Positions 12,302 to 29,733 of a stretch of 64,000 nt of DNA are shown in pieces. The notes beneath the pieces were generated by a model. The model was given only the letters and a program-made list of their open reading frames with translations, did no database searches and had not been told where the DNA came from. Each line of letters opens with the position of its first letter. Position 1 is the first letter of the stretch. The stretch is from Steinernema hermaphroditum. Its lineage: Eukaryota; Nematoda; Chromadorea; Rhabditida; Steinernematidae. Where the stretch lies: contig CM059624.1 of NCBI GenBank assembly GCA_030435675.1, positions 15,586,769-15,650,768 on the forward strand, given 5' to 3'. A program made the position numbers and the translations under genes.

Positions 12302-13231
12302 ATGACCGTCATGACCGAGTGGCTCTTCGTCATCTACAACGTCTCACCTTTCTGCTACATCATTTCCGCCGGGATATTCATCTACTTCTTTCTGTGGGTC
12401 ACGCCGCCACCCATGAAGACCTACAGCTTCTATCTGCTCCATGTGAACCTCATGTTCTACGTCAGTGGCGTTACTGTAGCCGGACTATGGAGACCCGACC
12501 CGGTCATCAGGAATGGAACGCAATGTGACATTAGTCACAGTCTCTACGAGCTACCGTACCACCTAACCGTGAACTTCGCCCTGGTCAACACTTCTTCCAG
12601 TCTGACCTATGCATCCGTCCTCTGCTGTTTCTTGTTCCTGTGTGCTCAGGCAATCAATCCCCGAAAGTTGGCCTTTATCAAACACCCTTTGCTGTTTACT
12701 GTAATCCACCTTGTGTCTGTGGCTCTGCAAGGAGGATTCTCTGTTCTCCCATTCCTCGGAAACGACCCCTACGAAGTGGCTTTTTGTAAACAGAAATCTC
12801 CCCGATTGGCTCTATTCCAAAACGTCCTCATCTACTTCCTGATTACAATGTCCTTCCTGTACTTTCTGATCATAGCCGGCACTGGCTTCTCGATCTATCG
12901 TAATATTACGCACACTTCCCAGAGAACCAGAGCTATGCAGGTCAATTTCTTGTTTGCCCTCACCCTCATGGCTTCGATGCCGGTGACAACAAATGCGATC
13001 CCTAGAATTTTGACTTTGTTCACCCTCAAGGACCCTTCTGTCGGAATCATTGCCATTCGTATTACCTACGCTTTCAAGGCCCTACAACCGATTATCTGCA
13101 CTTTCATTAGCATTGCCGTTATCAGGGTCTATAGAAGAAAAGTGGTCATGATTTTCAGAAGGGTCGTGAAGAAGAAGAACGTTTCACAGATCACTGCTGT
13201 GACCACTGCCCTCAATTCTAGAGATAAGTAG
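12302..13231 (+). CDS. Intronless Srh-like seven-transmembrane chemoreceptor
   Basis: A 309-residue single-exon protein with about seven hydrophobic helices. Near residue 225 a block reads RAMQVNFLFALTLMASMP, like the Srh/Str-family pattern Q..FL.AL..Q..IP before TM6. The last helix is followed by a basic cytoplasmic tail (RVYRRKVVMIFRR). Such receptors are G-protein-coupled chemosensors of nematode sensory neurons. The second in-frame Met four residues on (MTEWLF) could be the true start. A TTTCAG 30 bp upstream would serve as trans-splice acceptor, and AATAAA lies at 13290-13295. Absence of introns is unusual for this family. The exact subfamily is inferred by pattern only. Confidence 0.85.
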   Translation: MTVMTEWLFVIYNVSPFCYIISAGIFIYFFLWVTPPPMKTYSFYLLHVNLMFYVSGVTVAGLWRPDPVIRNGTQCDISHSLYELPYHLTVNFALVNTSSSLTYASVLCCFLFLCAQAINPRKLAFIKHPLLFTVIHLVSVALQGGFSVLPFLGNDPYEVAFCKQKSPRLALFQNVLIYFLITMSFLYFLIIAGTGFSIYRNITHTSQRTRAMQVNFLFALTLMASMPVTTNAIPRILTLFTLKDPSVGIIAIRITYAFKALQPIICTFISIAVIRVYRRKVVMIFRRVVKKKNVSQITAVTTALNSRDK

Positions 13232-13289
13232 GGTTGTGCCATAGTTCTTTGTATCATTCTATGTTATTACATTTTCTGCATGAACGAGG

Positions 13290-13295
13290 AATAAA
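13290..13295 (+). promoter_or_regulatory. Polyadenylation signal AATAAA
   Basis: Canonical AATAAA 59 bp after the chemoreceptor stop codon. Confidence 0.6.
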
Positions 13296-13743
13296 GTCAA
13301 CTGATTAGAATGACCTGTGGCGACAGCCATGAACGTGGGAACCACTTTCCACCGGGGGGTTCTTGAGATTCACCGACGTTTTGGGTAGTTCTCAATGAGA
13401 CCGTCGACCAGAACACTTTGGACCGCTTAGTGCGACCTATTAAAAACACACTTTCCGGAAGAAAGAACAGACCACACATAACGTTTTTTGCGCGGAAGGA
13501 TGCAAAAAAGAGCCACACACAGCGGTGGCATCCCGTTCGCAGAACAAAAACGTTGTGTGTGGTCTTTGATCGACAGCTGTACCTGTTAGATCAACCTCCG
13601 AAATATTTTTCGACCACCAAAACACCATGCAATAGTGTTATTACAATGTTCTGCGTTCAAAAAGGAGTAAAACATTATCAAGGATGCTTCCTGGCACCCA
13701 AAAAAAATGCCACACACAGCGCTTCTTTTTACAAATGTACGCC

Positions 13744-14245
13744 ATCGCTCGGGTTCGGCATTTGTGTCCCCAGCGATCGGTCGGGTCGTCCACTCGCTCT
13801 CTCTCTCTGAGGCTGTCTGAGCCGAATGAGTTGAATGAGAGGTCGTTCTCGATCGTCATTGCGGACGCAATGATCGCCCCGGCTCCCAGAAGGCCTGGAA
13901 CACCAGGAAGCCGTAGTTCCACCGTCTTGCCAAGAAGACCGTCACAACCGCCCGACTCCACCCGCGCCGCCAGAGAAGCCGAAAAAGCGTTGCAACTCCA
14001 ACGTCTGCGCTGCCAGCTGAAGATGGGATCCCGCTCCGTCCGCTGCGACTTGATTCAAGTTCTTCGCCACTTCAACGCCCGCGCATACTAATGGGACCAC
14101 TGATCGTTCTTCTCGGATGCCATCTCCAGCCGAAGCCAGAGGAAAATCAGCGACTACGGTGTGATTAGTGCCTTTTTGTGCATATATGACGTCTCGCAAG
14201 GTGTAAGCTTTCGATACGAGAAGATAAACTCGTAAACTCGTAAAA
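13744..14245 (+). repeat. Dispersed repeat R1, copy 2
   Basis: Shares with 57715-57905 the stretch CTCCCAGAAGGCCTGGAACA-like and the GTCCACTCGCTCTCTC region. With 52380-52460 it shares the downstream block TCTCGCAAGG(T/C)GTAAGC followed by ACGAGAAGATAAACTCG. It is non-coding. Confidence 0.65.
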
Positions 14246-14274
14246 CGCCATCGCTGTATGTGGTATTTGGTCCG

Positions 14275-14425
14275 TTTTCGTCTGCTCGAATTAAAAACAC
14301 CGCGTGTTTATTGCCTTCTCGTACTCAAATGTGTCCACTGGTCAAATGTCTCAATAGCCTGGAGACCAGGAGGGCCGCCTTCTCAGATTCGCAGATCGCA
14401 CTTTGTTTTCACCTATCGTGTTTAC
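14275..14425 (+). repeat. Repeat R4, uninterrupted copy
   Basis: Contains TTAAAAACACCGCGTGTTT directly followed by CCTTCTCGTACTCAAATG and then CTCAATAGCCTGGAGACCA and TTCTCAGATTCGCA. The same two halves exist at 19570-19604 and 20617-20725 but there are split by a 1 kb element. Confidence 0.65.
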
Positions 14426-15785
14426 GAAATTTGCAAAATCGCCGAATGTAAACAGATGCAGATGCAGTCATGGGGTATCTGAAATGATAGTGTGTGTGTA
14501 AACAAAAACATTGGTTTTGCGAATCAAACAACATTTCCAACATCAAAAATTGCACAATACTTGCAGAATGCAGTGATACATAAAGCGCAATTTTAAACCT
14601 TTTGAATATTAATAGAACGAGATCGCTTCATCGGCAAACGAACCCGCCGACAAAAGACAACATTTACATTATTTTGGCTCACTTCAAAGTAGTGTTCGGT
14701 CGAATAACAGTGGCTTCCTTACCAGCTGATTGTGGATTCTCAAAGCTGCAAGCCAGAAGTGTACATAAAATGCGCCAAAAAATCAAACTGTGCGTTTTTT
14801 CCGTTTGTCCGGTTTGACCGTTTCCAGTCTGTCGTTAATTCTATCTATTGTACATTTGCAGGTTCTTTCATTCGTACGCCACAGGGTATACACGATAGTT
14901 GAGGTGGAAATTGTCTCGGCATTTCGTGCTTCCAAGGATTTGCGTGTCCAACACCAACAGATCGGAACGAAATGACGAAACAAAGTTCAAATGGCCTTGC
15001 AAGGCTGGTGCACTCAAAAATGTAGCTTTACACATTCCAACGAAGTAGTATATACAGGATATGTTGAGGGCTGATCACAGGTACCTTTTTGCGATGATTA
15101 GGCTTTTCCTCAGTGACCTGGTGCTCTCATAGAGCCACTTACATCAAAAGAAAAAATCGCTTTTTTTCACTTGGAACGGTTCGCAAAAGACATAACGGCG
15201 ACTCGAGAGGGATTACTCACAGACGATGGAAGAAACCAAAAAGGCTGTCTACTTGACTCAGTCTTCCATTGCCTTTTCGTGAGCTTTTCATTTCGGCACA
15301 TCCCTGTACTACATTATTGAGTGTGTGCAACAAACTTGTATGTAGGTCGTTTAGACACTCGTTCGATATGCCACATATCGACATCAATCTTCTTCAACCA
15401 TCAATCTGCATTTCAACACAACCCCTACGAAATGCCTGCCGCGTTTTTTGACAATCTTTAATCAACGGCTACAACGAACCTCATAGAGAGAGCAACATAT
15501 CGACACAAATGAAGAACGCTACGCCTGCCTCAAATCTGATATTTTACGAGCAATAGCTCTTTTCATTTATAAATAAAATATCTGTTTCCGAAGCTGATCC
15601 GTATAAACTTGCAGTATCAAAACCTAGTGTATGTTTCCTCCACCGACGCTTGAGAGAAAGCGGACTTGCTGTCAGTTTGTGAACGGTTTACTGAAGCTGA
15701 TCTGCGTTTGAAAAGTCTAGGAGTGAAGAAAACGATAACAGCCCTAAAACTTGATCCATAACAAAGCGAGCAACTGAAAAGATCT
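14426..15785. other. Intergenic, no supported gene
   Basis: AT-rich sequence without recognisable exons, RNA genes or repeats. Confidence 0.4.
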
Positions 15786-16807
15786 TCACCCATCTAGCAG
15801 AAGACATAATGCCCACAACATTAGCATCAGCAGTACATCTGGACAAAGAAACAGGATGACGTAGAATATCACAGTGAAGATGACAGATAGAATTTGTTCA
15901 GCTGCGATCTGTTATAATAGGATTGTGATTATGCCATCATTAAGAAGGCTCACCATCTTGCAAAGCTTGAGCTCTTTCCTCATTGGCCCGGAGAGGCAAA
16001 GATTTAGTCGTTCCTAGAGCATGGCACTTAAAAGAAGATCAAAAGGATTCTCACCTTCGATATCTCGTAAACCCGCTTAAAAGTGATCACATCAACTATC
16101 AAAGTTCCAACGATTAGTATGTTTGTAGCCAGCAAATCAAATACTTGTTTCACATCTCCACACAAATATCTCAAGTAGCTTGGCTTCAACTTAAAGTAAT
16201 CCACGTCAAGATCGTCGAAGTTCGTTGAAAACAATGGATCCAGTTCGACACATTGAGCTAGAAACCCGGCCAACTGGTTTGCCCAAAAAAGGAAAACCTA
16301 CGTATAGCCAAGGGCAAGCCGAATAATGCAGATACAACCCAAATCGTTCCCACAATCATGGATATTCTTTTGCGCGAAAACATGATCTTGTACTTGAGGG
16401 GGAACGTGACCATGCAGCACCGATTAACGGCAATCATTAATGTAGCGAAAAGTAGGACATAGTAGATCATTCCGTTCATGCGAACGAGATATTTCAACCA
16501 TGATGGTGCTACGAAGTTCTCGTCATACCTAGACTGTTTTGATAATTGTAGAAGTTACACCCACAGAATTAATAATGACGCTACGAAGACTCCAATGACG
16601 GAGGATTGCACTAGACATGAAATTTCCCTGGTCACCCAGAGTCGGCCGAACTCTCTGCCGAACAAATTATGATAGAGAACTTTGTAGAGGACAGTGTAGT
16701 GGACAGGTAGTGCGGTGATGCATATCTAAATGCGCCTGCTAAGTCCAATGAAAGAAGGAGTCAGTTCTCACAGATACAGTTCCGATCGATGTAACAATAG
16801 GCAGCAT
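15786..16807 (-). CDS. Srx/Srg-superfamily seven-transmembrane chemoreceptor
   Basis: Six exons by splice signals: 16772-16807, 16565-16725, 16302-16528, 16055-16257, 15954-16013, 15786-15908. Together they give an in-frame 269-residue protein. Helices are readable in order. TM3 ends in LMIAVNRCCMV followed by TFPLKYKIMFSRKR, the typical post-TM3 block of nematode chemoreceptors. TM4 (ISMIVGTIWVVSALFG), TM5 (NILIVGTLIVDVITF) and TM6 (ILSVIFTVIFYVILF) follow. Introns are 36-46 bp. The start ATG lies 9 bp after a TTTTCAG acceptor, suggesting SL trans-splicing. The protein is short for the family (usual about 300-340), with almost no N-terminus and a very short tail after TM7, so it may be truncated or missing a terminal exon. 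Confidence 0.75.
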
Positions 16808-17647
16808 GACTGTTCACTGAAAACAAAATAAAAGGCGGTGATTACCGGTGGATTATAGCTGTTTTGATATTTCGTTATTTCGATGTGATTCACGGATCTC
16901 TGGGGTTGCGAGGAGGGTTGTCCATTGTCACAGCTCTCGAGTCGAGTTATTATCCTTGAGTCCGGTGTCCTAAAACTTTCTCTGATCGCCTGTGCCCTCT
17001 GGTACCGGTGTAGAGATGGGGAGCCGATTTTTTGGTTCTCTGAAACGGAAATGACAATGCCACTCGACCATTTTGCTATGGAACACGGCGAAATCAACCT
17101 TCGATATCTCAAATTTCGTTTTCAATCAAGAACGGGGAGAGCGACGGAGACGGCGACGGTGGCAATGTGAATACAAAACGGCGACAGGAACGGGTACCTT
17201 ATGAACTCTACATTCGTTTGGTCACTTGTTTCCGTACCACAATCTACTTCTGATTGTCATTGTGGTCTTCACTGCAGGATTTTTGAACAGAAGCAGCTGA
17301 ACTATCCATTATAAAACAGATAGCAGTCAGTTCGATCTTTCTCATGTTTTTTGTGCTTTTATTTGCATTTTTGTATCAATTTTTGTATCAACTTCACTCG
17401 CATACAACGAGACAAAGTGAAAACAAACAATTTCAGCGATATTGACGTGAAATCAGTCGATTGTGTAGTCTACGTACAAACGACATTTGTTTGTCGCCGG
17501 GCTTTCTATACATCATCTATGTTTCACAAAATATACATTAGTACTACATATCACGCTATGGATACATGAGATGAATTCGTTTTACAGTATCGAACGACAG
17601 AGTCTAAAACGACAAAAGAATTACAAGACATGATGACAGGATTCATT
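16808..17647. other. Intergenic between receptor and ALDH array
   Basis: No gene supported. About 17440-17640 is homologous to the 3' flank of the second ALDH gene (22160-22190 plus 23290-23440) and preserves the uninterrupted version of an insertion site found there (17455-17475). Confidence 0.55.
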
Positions 17648-19206
<1,559 letters not shown>

Positions 19207-19389
19207 TTCAGAAAACAGGAACAAACGCGTCTGTCAGGAGAAAAAATGAACAACACCTGTTGTACGCGTCCTTATAAACTAGTCGCTGACTGCAAACTAC
19301 AGAATACACTGCTTGTTGACAAATGTATAAGATGGGCTTCAGGTGGCAAAACAGTGCACAAAACGCTGACACAACAACAATTTCGTGAG

Positions 19390-19550
19390 TTTTTATTTTA
19401 TGTGCACAAAGTATAGGTCAGAAAAACATGGAAAACTCAATCTCCAACGCATAAAAACATGAACTTGTGAGGATAACTTTTTGTGTTTTGTGTGTTTACT
19501 GAAAACAAGCGGCACTGTAAAGTAGAAATTGAGTACAATGTGTGTCACGC
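19390..19550 (-). pseudogene. Relic of a further ALDH copy (3' end region)
   Basis: This stretch is homologous to 25196-25467, the upstream flank of copy 2 and the 3' end of copy 3. The sequence around TGTGTTTACTGAAAAC matches the last-intron boundary at 25410-25467. The coding exon itself (119 bp in copy 3) is missing between the two homologous blocks. It appears to be the remains of a fourth ALDH copy left by the tandem duplication. Confidence 0.55.
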
Positions 19551-19604
19551 CCCTTGTTGCTCGGTGCTTTCTTCGTGCGCTCGCACTAAAAACACCGTGT
19601 GTTG

Positions 19605-20617
19605 GCTACCTTGCTTTGCAGGCAGGAGCGCCAAAAAAAGACCGCAAAAAAAGACCGTCAAAATGAAAGACCGCCAAAAAAAGACCACCAAATTGAAGAG
19701 CGCCAAAAAGGTACTAAGCAACAAATTTATATTAGTACACAAGCGAATAGTAAGGTTTTCTCTCAGGTGGCGAGCGGTCGGTCCCTCCGGTCGCTCTCTG
19801 AGCGTCCGGTCGGTCTGGTGGCAAACCCTGTGGCATGTATGAGTTTCCCGGCTTCCAGAGGGAATTGGGACACCCGGAAGCCGTAGTCCCACCACCGCTG
19901 ACAAACAAGATGTCCGACGCCAGGAATACCACCACCGGTGAAAACTAGGACCAGGACACCACCACCGGTGAAAACACAATTTTCGGAGCAAGGAACCGTC
20001 TCTTCGAAGCAGATGTTAGCTGAGAAGCCTCCACTGTGCCGCAAACGCCCGCGAAGAGGATGTTCGGCTGCCGGATCCGAAGTTTTGTCGAGTCCCAGAT
20101 GCCCCGTGAAGCGCGCCGTCTCCGACCGGTTCGACATCTACGCCGCTCCAGGGATGAAGCCGGTTGTAACGAGACATTCTCTGTTTGTCGATTATTCGGT
20201 GTCGTGCAAGGCGTAAGCCTTTGATTCACGAAATAAACTCGTAAAACTCAGGGCCTGCATTGTGTAGTTGTGCTCGGACACAATCCATGTTATGCATGGA
20301 GCTGTCAACACTACAGGGTTTGCCCTTCGGGCTCGCTTAAAATCCATAGGCATAGTCCTAAGCAGGAGCCTAAGCCAAGCCGGGTTTTGCCTAAGACAAA
20401 CCGGGGTTTGCCAAAGCCAAGCCTCGATGTTAGTCCCTTTTCAAAAAATGAATATAAAAAAGCTTACGCTTTCCTTCCTTTTGTTGTACTATTTTCTGTG
20501 TTTTTAATAAAATGTTGAAGATTTTGGCGATCTTTTTGACGCTCATAGAGGTTTTGGCGGTCTTTTTAATTGGCGGCCTTCTTAACGGTCTTTTTTTTGG
20601 CGGTCCTGTCGGTACAC
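19605..20617 (+). mobile_element. 1 kb element with inverted subterminal arrays, nested in repeat R4
   Basis: The left end holds an array of units like GCCAAAAAAAGACCG (19620-19712). The right end holds the inverse, GGTCTTTTTTTTGGCGG-type units (20518-20615). An R1 copy (19775-20250) sits between them. The R4 sequence that is continuous at 14275-14425 is split here into 19570-19604 and 20617-20725, so the whole segment looks inserted. No transposase or clear target duplication was identified. Confidence 0.55.
19775..20250 (+). repeat. Dispersed repeat R1, copy 3
   Basis: Contains GAATTGGGACACCCGGAAGC, two CCACCACCGGTGAAAAC-type units, and a frame reading PRCPVKRAVSDRFDIYAAPG. It ends with GCAAGGCGTAAGCC and AATAAACTCGTAAAA. 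A conserved AATAAA at the end suggests the unit once had a transcript end. Confidence 0.7.
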
Positions 20618-20725
20618 CTTCTCGTACTAAAATGTCGGTGCTCAGGTATCCATTGCTCCAATGTCTCAATAGCCTGGAAACCATACGGTGGGCCTTCTCA
20701 GATTCGCACTTTGTTTTCACCTTGA
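20617..20725 (+). repeat. Repeat R4, second half of the interrupted copy
   Basis: CCTTCTCGTACTAAAATG followed by CTCAATAGCCTGGAAACCA and GCCTTCTCAGATTCGCA, matching 14312-14425. Confidence 0.6.
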
Positions 20726-20820
20726 TCTGGGCGAAGTGTTGAGAGGAGGTTGTAAGTTTGAAATGAGTGAATCCCATCGACTCATGAAAACAGCACTAAT
20801 CCAATAGTAATTCCATTGTA

Positions 20821-22093
20821 CAGTGGCGGCCATATAAATAAGGCACCCCCCTGAGAAAACTTGTTTTCTTCAGTAAACATCACAAATGAAACCGATTAGA
20901 TGTCTATATGTCAGAATCGGATTCTACAAGCTTTGCCGAACAAGATAGAATTAATCACGCCACTTGAAACACAGAAAATCGAACCCAAAATAATCCATAT
21001 TTTGGTCATACCCAATTCGCCGCGGCCATATAAATAAGGCACCCCATGTATTTGGTGTTCTAAATGCGCTAATAATGCACAAAAACACAATGACTGACTA
21101 GTACTTCTTGACTAACATTAATACTCGGTAGGATAGCCCTTACTCGAAATAACTGCTCCGCAACGGCGCTTCATAGAACACCAGAAAAGTTCAAAAGGTT
21201 ACCATAGGGTCCGTTTTGAACAAATGTCGGGCTTTACTTAATGAAAATCAACTTAGAATCGGCTAAAACCACATAAAACACAGTTTTGGGCGTCGAAAAT
21301 TACATAGGTGAGCAAATGAGATCATTTTAAATGCTTATGGACATCACTTCCCCTTCAAAACTTAGAACCCCAACTTGGTCTGCATTCTTGTCCGGGTCCC
21401 GGAACGATCTGAAAGAAGGAGTTTCTGAAATTTTCTTTCGCTTCTACGTTGTAGAGCGCATGGGAAAACCCCCAAAAAGAAAATTTCAGAAACTCCTTCT
21501 TTCAGATCGTTCCGGGACCCGGACAAGAATGCAGACCAAGTTGGGGTTCTAAGTTTTGAAGGGGAAGTGATGTCCATAAGCATTTAAAATGATCTCATTT
21601 GCTCACCTATGTAATTTTCGACGCCCAAAACTGTGTTTTATGTGGTTTTAGCCGATTCTAAGTTGATTTTCATTAAGTAAAGCCCGACATTTGTTCAAAA
21701 CGGACCCTATGTTAACCTTTTGAACTTTTCTGGTGTTCTATGAAGCGCCGTTGCGGAGCAGTTATTTCGAGTAAGGGCTATCCTACCGAGTATTAATGTT
21801 AGTCAAGAAGTACTAGTCAGTCATTGTGTTTTTGTGCATTATTAGCGCATTTAGAACACCAAATACATGGGGTGCCTTATTTATATGGCCGCGGCGAATT
21901 GGGTATGACCAAAATATGGATTATTTTGGGTTCGATTTTCTGTGTTTCAAGTGGCGTGATTAATTCTATCTTGTTCGGCAAAGCTTGTAGAATCCGATTC
22001 TGACATATAGACATCTAATCGGTTTCATTTGTGATGTTTACTGAAGAAAACAAGTTTTCTCAGGGGGGTGCCTTATTTATATGGCCGCCACTG
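20821..22093. mobile_element. 1273-bp near-perfect palindromic Tc1/mariner-type foldback element
   Basis: Two arms of about 620 bp are almost exact reverse complements. They are separated by a short centre (about 21442-21478). The ends read CAGTGGCGGCCATATAAATA inward from both sides and are flanked by TA (20819-20820 and 22094-22095), the target duplication of Tc1/mariner elements. The motif GGCCATATAAATAAGGCACC recurs inside each arm (about 21022 and its mirror). Only scattered mismatches are visible, such as one near 21206 versus 21711. It contains no transposase. Identical open frames on the two strands are a by-product of the palindrome. Confidence 0.9.
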
Positions 22094-22189
22094 TATGTCC
22101 ATCGATCAGTCGTGTTGCCTATTGGCACTGTATCTGTGAGGAATGTTTTCTCTGTACTCTGACGTCAAATCAGTCCATTGTGCAGTCTA

Positions 22190-23280
22190 CGGTTGGCACT
22201 TCGAGTCGAGTCGAGTTCGAGTCGCCTTTTTCGACTCGACTGGACTCGGTGACTCGGCGAGTCCGACTCGACTGAAAGCGACCTTTCGAAATCCACAAAA
22301 GCGATCAATCACAGCGTGCTGAGACCCATAATTCGATCACGGCGTGCCAGCGCCATTGTAACCGTTGTCGACACCATAATACCGCCACTTGGTAATCATG
22401 GTGATCTTTTCGAAACTGCCGTCTCTCATTTCTGATCACTTCTAGTGAAGCGATTTCAGAGGGATTATGCTTAGTGTTTCTTCGTCCGATTATGTTAATA
22501 AACGCGGCTGCGCGTGAATTCGCGCCCTCCAGGTACTAAAAGCCAAGTAGCCCATAGCCCCGGGGGCGGCAAGACACCATAGCACTGCGGGCCGCTAGAT
22601 TGGCGCTTATGTAAATGGCTGAAGTGGGCGAAAAAACTGTAAAGTTTCCGGAAACTCGAACCGATATCTCTGCTGATTACAAAATAGGCAAAAAATCACT
22701 GAACAGTAAAGCGCTACCATCTCAACTGTCTGTGTGGCTCATTGCGAACGTTCTCCGTTTGTAAGCGGGCGGTGTCGGGTTCGGTTCCCCTCGGGGTCCT
22801 TATTTTGTGTGGGTGTTTTCACCGTGCTCACGGAAAAACACACACACACACAAACAGACCAACGGATCCGTCGGTTCTCCATTTATATATAGGGGATATG
22901 TAGGGGATTCGAGCCTCGGTGTCTGGCTGTGTGTAGTTCATGGATGCCCCTAGATGGATTGGATTAGACCTGTCCTATCCAAAAGTGTTTTCAGTTTTTG
23001 GCCGCCAATCCTCCATAGAGTGATGCATTATCGACACACGGGACGTTAAGTCAAAACACCATGGCATTGAAAACGAAGAGCAGACGCACGAAGTATTCGC
23101 TTGTTTCAATACTAGTTCAAAAGTCTGAATCCCGCCGCGCTATGATTGATAGCTTTTATGGGGTTAAAAAATTTCTCGGTGACTTGACTCGACTCGACTC
23201 AACTCGACTCGGCGACTCGGCCATTCGTGACTCGACTCGGCTCGGCGACTCGGCGTTTTTTGACTCGAATGCCAACCCTA
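22190..23280. mobile_element. GACTC-rich element with 10-bp target duplication
   Basis: Bounded by perfect direct repeats GTGCAGTCTA at 22180-22189 and 23281-23290. The ends are inverted: GGTTGGCACTTCGAG on the left against CTCGAATGCCAACC on the right. Inside each end are many GACTCG-type units. The homologous flank of ALDH copy 1 (17455-17475) has one GTGTAGTCTA and no element, giving a natural empty site. A tRNA-like segment and a CA microsatellite lie inside. The size of the target duplication resembles MULE-type elements, but no transposase is present. Confidence 0.75.
22728..22800 (+). repeat. tRNA-like segment inside the GACTC element
   Basis: GTGGCTCATTGCGAACG resembles an A box and GGGTTCGGTTCCCC a B box at tRNA spacing. 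Stems are imperfect, so it is likely the head of a tRNA-derived SINE or a decayed tRNA. A (CA)n run follows at about 22838-22852. Confidence 0.45.
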
Positions 23281-23454
23281 GTGCAGTCTAGGGACATACT
23301 ACATACGTTCATCGACAGACTGTTGTTTTGGACATCATATATGTATCACAAACATACATATTAGTAGCACATAGTCACGCTATGAATACATGAGATGAAT
23401 TCGTTTTAGAGTCTAAAAAACAAAAGAATTACGAGACATGCCGACAGGATTCAT

Positions 23455-25016
<1,562 letters not shown>

Positions 25017-25298
25017 TTCAGAAAACAGGAACAAACGCGTCTGTCAGGAGAAAATGTAGAACACCTGTTGTGTGCGTCTTTATGAACTAGTCGCTGGCTA
25101 CAAACTACAGAATACACTGCTTGTTGACAAATCGACAACAACTGATGGGTAAATAGAGCACAAAACGGGCATAGAACAACGATTTCATATGTGTCTATTT
25201 TATGTACACAAGATTAACATGATAAAAACATAGTAAACTCTATTTCAACATGCGAAAACATGAACTTTCGGGAGGACAACACAAGGTAAAGTGCTTAT

Positions 25299-28800
<3,502 letters not shown>

Positions 28801-29310
28801 TTTGTACCAAGGCTAAAGTATCGATTACCACAGTTCTCACAGGAGTGCTCACAGTTATTGTTCCTTCAACTTTGAATCAAACAGTAACAACGACTCATGC
28901 TATTTATTTCCATTTCTAGGTAACCAACACATTGATCATGCCCATTACACAACTGAAACCTGTCAGTATGTTCACGAAAAATCCAGTTTTTGGTACGCTG
29001 TGGTCGAAAGGGTGATAAACAAAAGCACTTGTTAGACTCGATCAGTGAGCTAGAAAGGAGGCGATAAGTATGCAGAAACTGTCGGGTGGGTGAAAGGTCA
29101 TTTTGCAGCTAGTAAGTGCCTAGGTCTTTCACTTGTATGAAGTGAGAAAGATGAAGGAAAGGTTAGGTTTCCGAAGAGCCAGTCGGTCAGTCCGCAGCCC
29201 TACCGGACGCACCTCTGAACGTTGGACAAGAATCGTATAGCGGTCTCTCTTTTCGGTTCCCCGTTGATATCAACCTTGGAGGTGTTCATTTTTGACAATA
29301 AAAAAATTTT
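28801..29310. other. Intergenic, ALDH copy 3 promoter side
   Basis: No gene supported. The first part is upstream of the ALDH copy 3 start; a run AAAAAAA at about 29301-29307 acts as the T-run terminator of the adjacent minus-strand tRNA. Confidence 0.4.
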
Positions 29311-29383
29311 CGACCTCGGCAGGATTCGAACCTGCAATCTTCGGTTCCGTAGACCGACGCGTTATCCATTGCGCCACGAGGCC
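29311..29383 (-). tRNA. tRNA-Arg (anticodon ACG)
   Basis: 73 nt. The acceptor stem GGCCTCG pairs with CGAGGTC (one G-U), followed by discriminator G. The D-arm is GCGC...GCGT. The anticodon stem TCGGT/ACCGA encloses loop CTACGGA with anticodon ACG, and the T-arm is CAGGTTCGAATCCTG. No intron. A T-run terminator lies directly downstream on the minus strand. Confidence 0.96.
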
Positions 29384-29733
29384 ATGTTTTTCGAGCTTCA
29401 TGATAATCCCTTTACCTCATTCATTCATGCTGAATTTACAATTAGCCACAGAATAGCACCGATTCAGACAGAAGAAATCACCGTCCGATGTTTGTATTTG
29501 TCTGACAACAGACGAAAAAGTCGCGTCTGCATCGGCACTTCACAATGAGAATCAAAGACATATTGTGATGAATGGGTCCCGCCACGATCTTCCTGTGATT
29601 TGACAGACGCTGCCTACTGTCGTCTGCGAGTCGCTTTCAGCTCTTCCTTTCGGATGTTTTTTCGAAAATTCGCGCGATTTCAATCGTTTCTCGTTGATTT
29701 TAATCTGTTTCTGCGATTTTTAGATCAAGCGAG
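29384..29733. other. Leader region of the EBP2 gene
   Basis: Between the tRNA and EBP2. A TTTTTAG at about 29717-29723 shortly before the ATG could be a trans-splice acceptor. Nothing else recognised. Confidence 0.4.

Noticed and set aside
21331..21583. Two largely identical 73-codon frames on opposite strands
   Set aside because: They are mirror images caused by the palindromic element.
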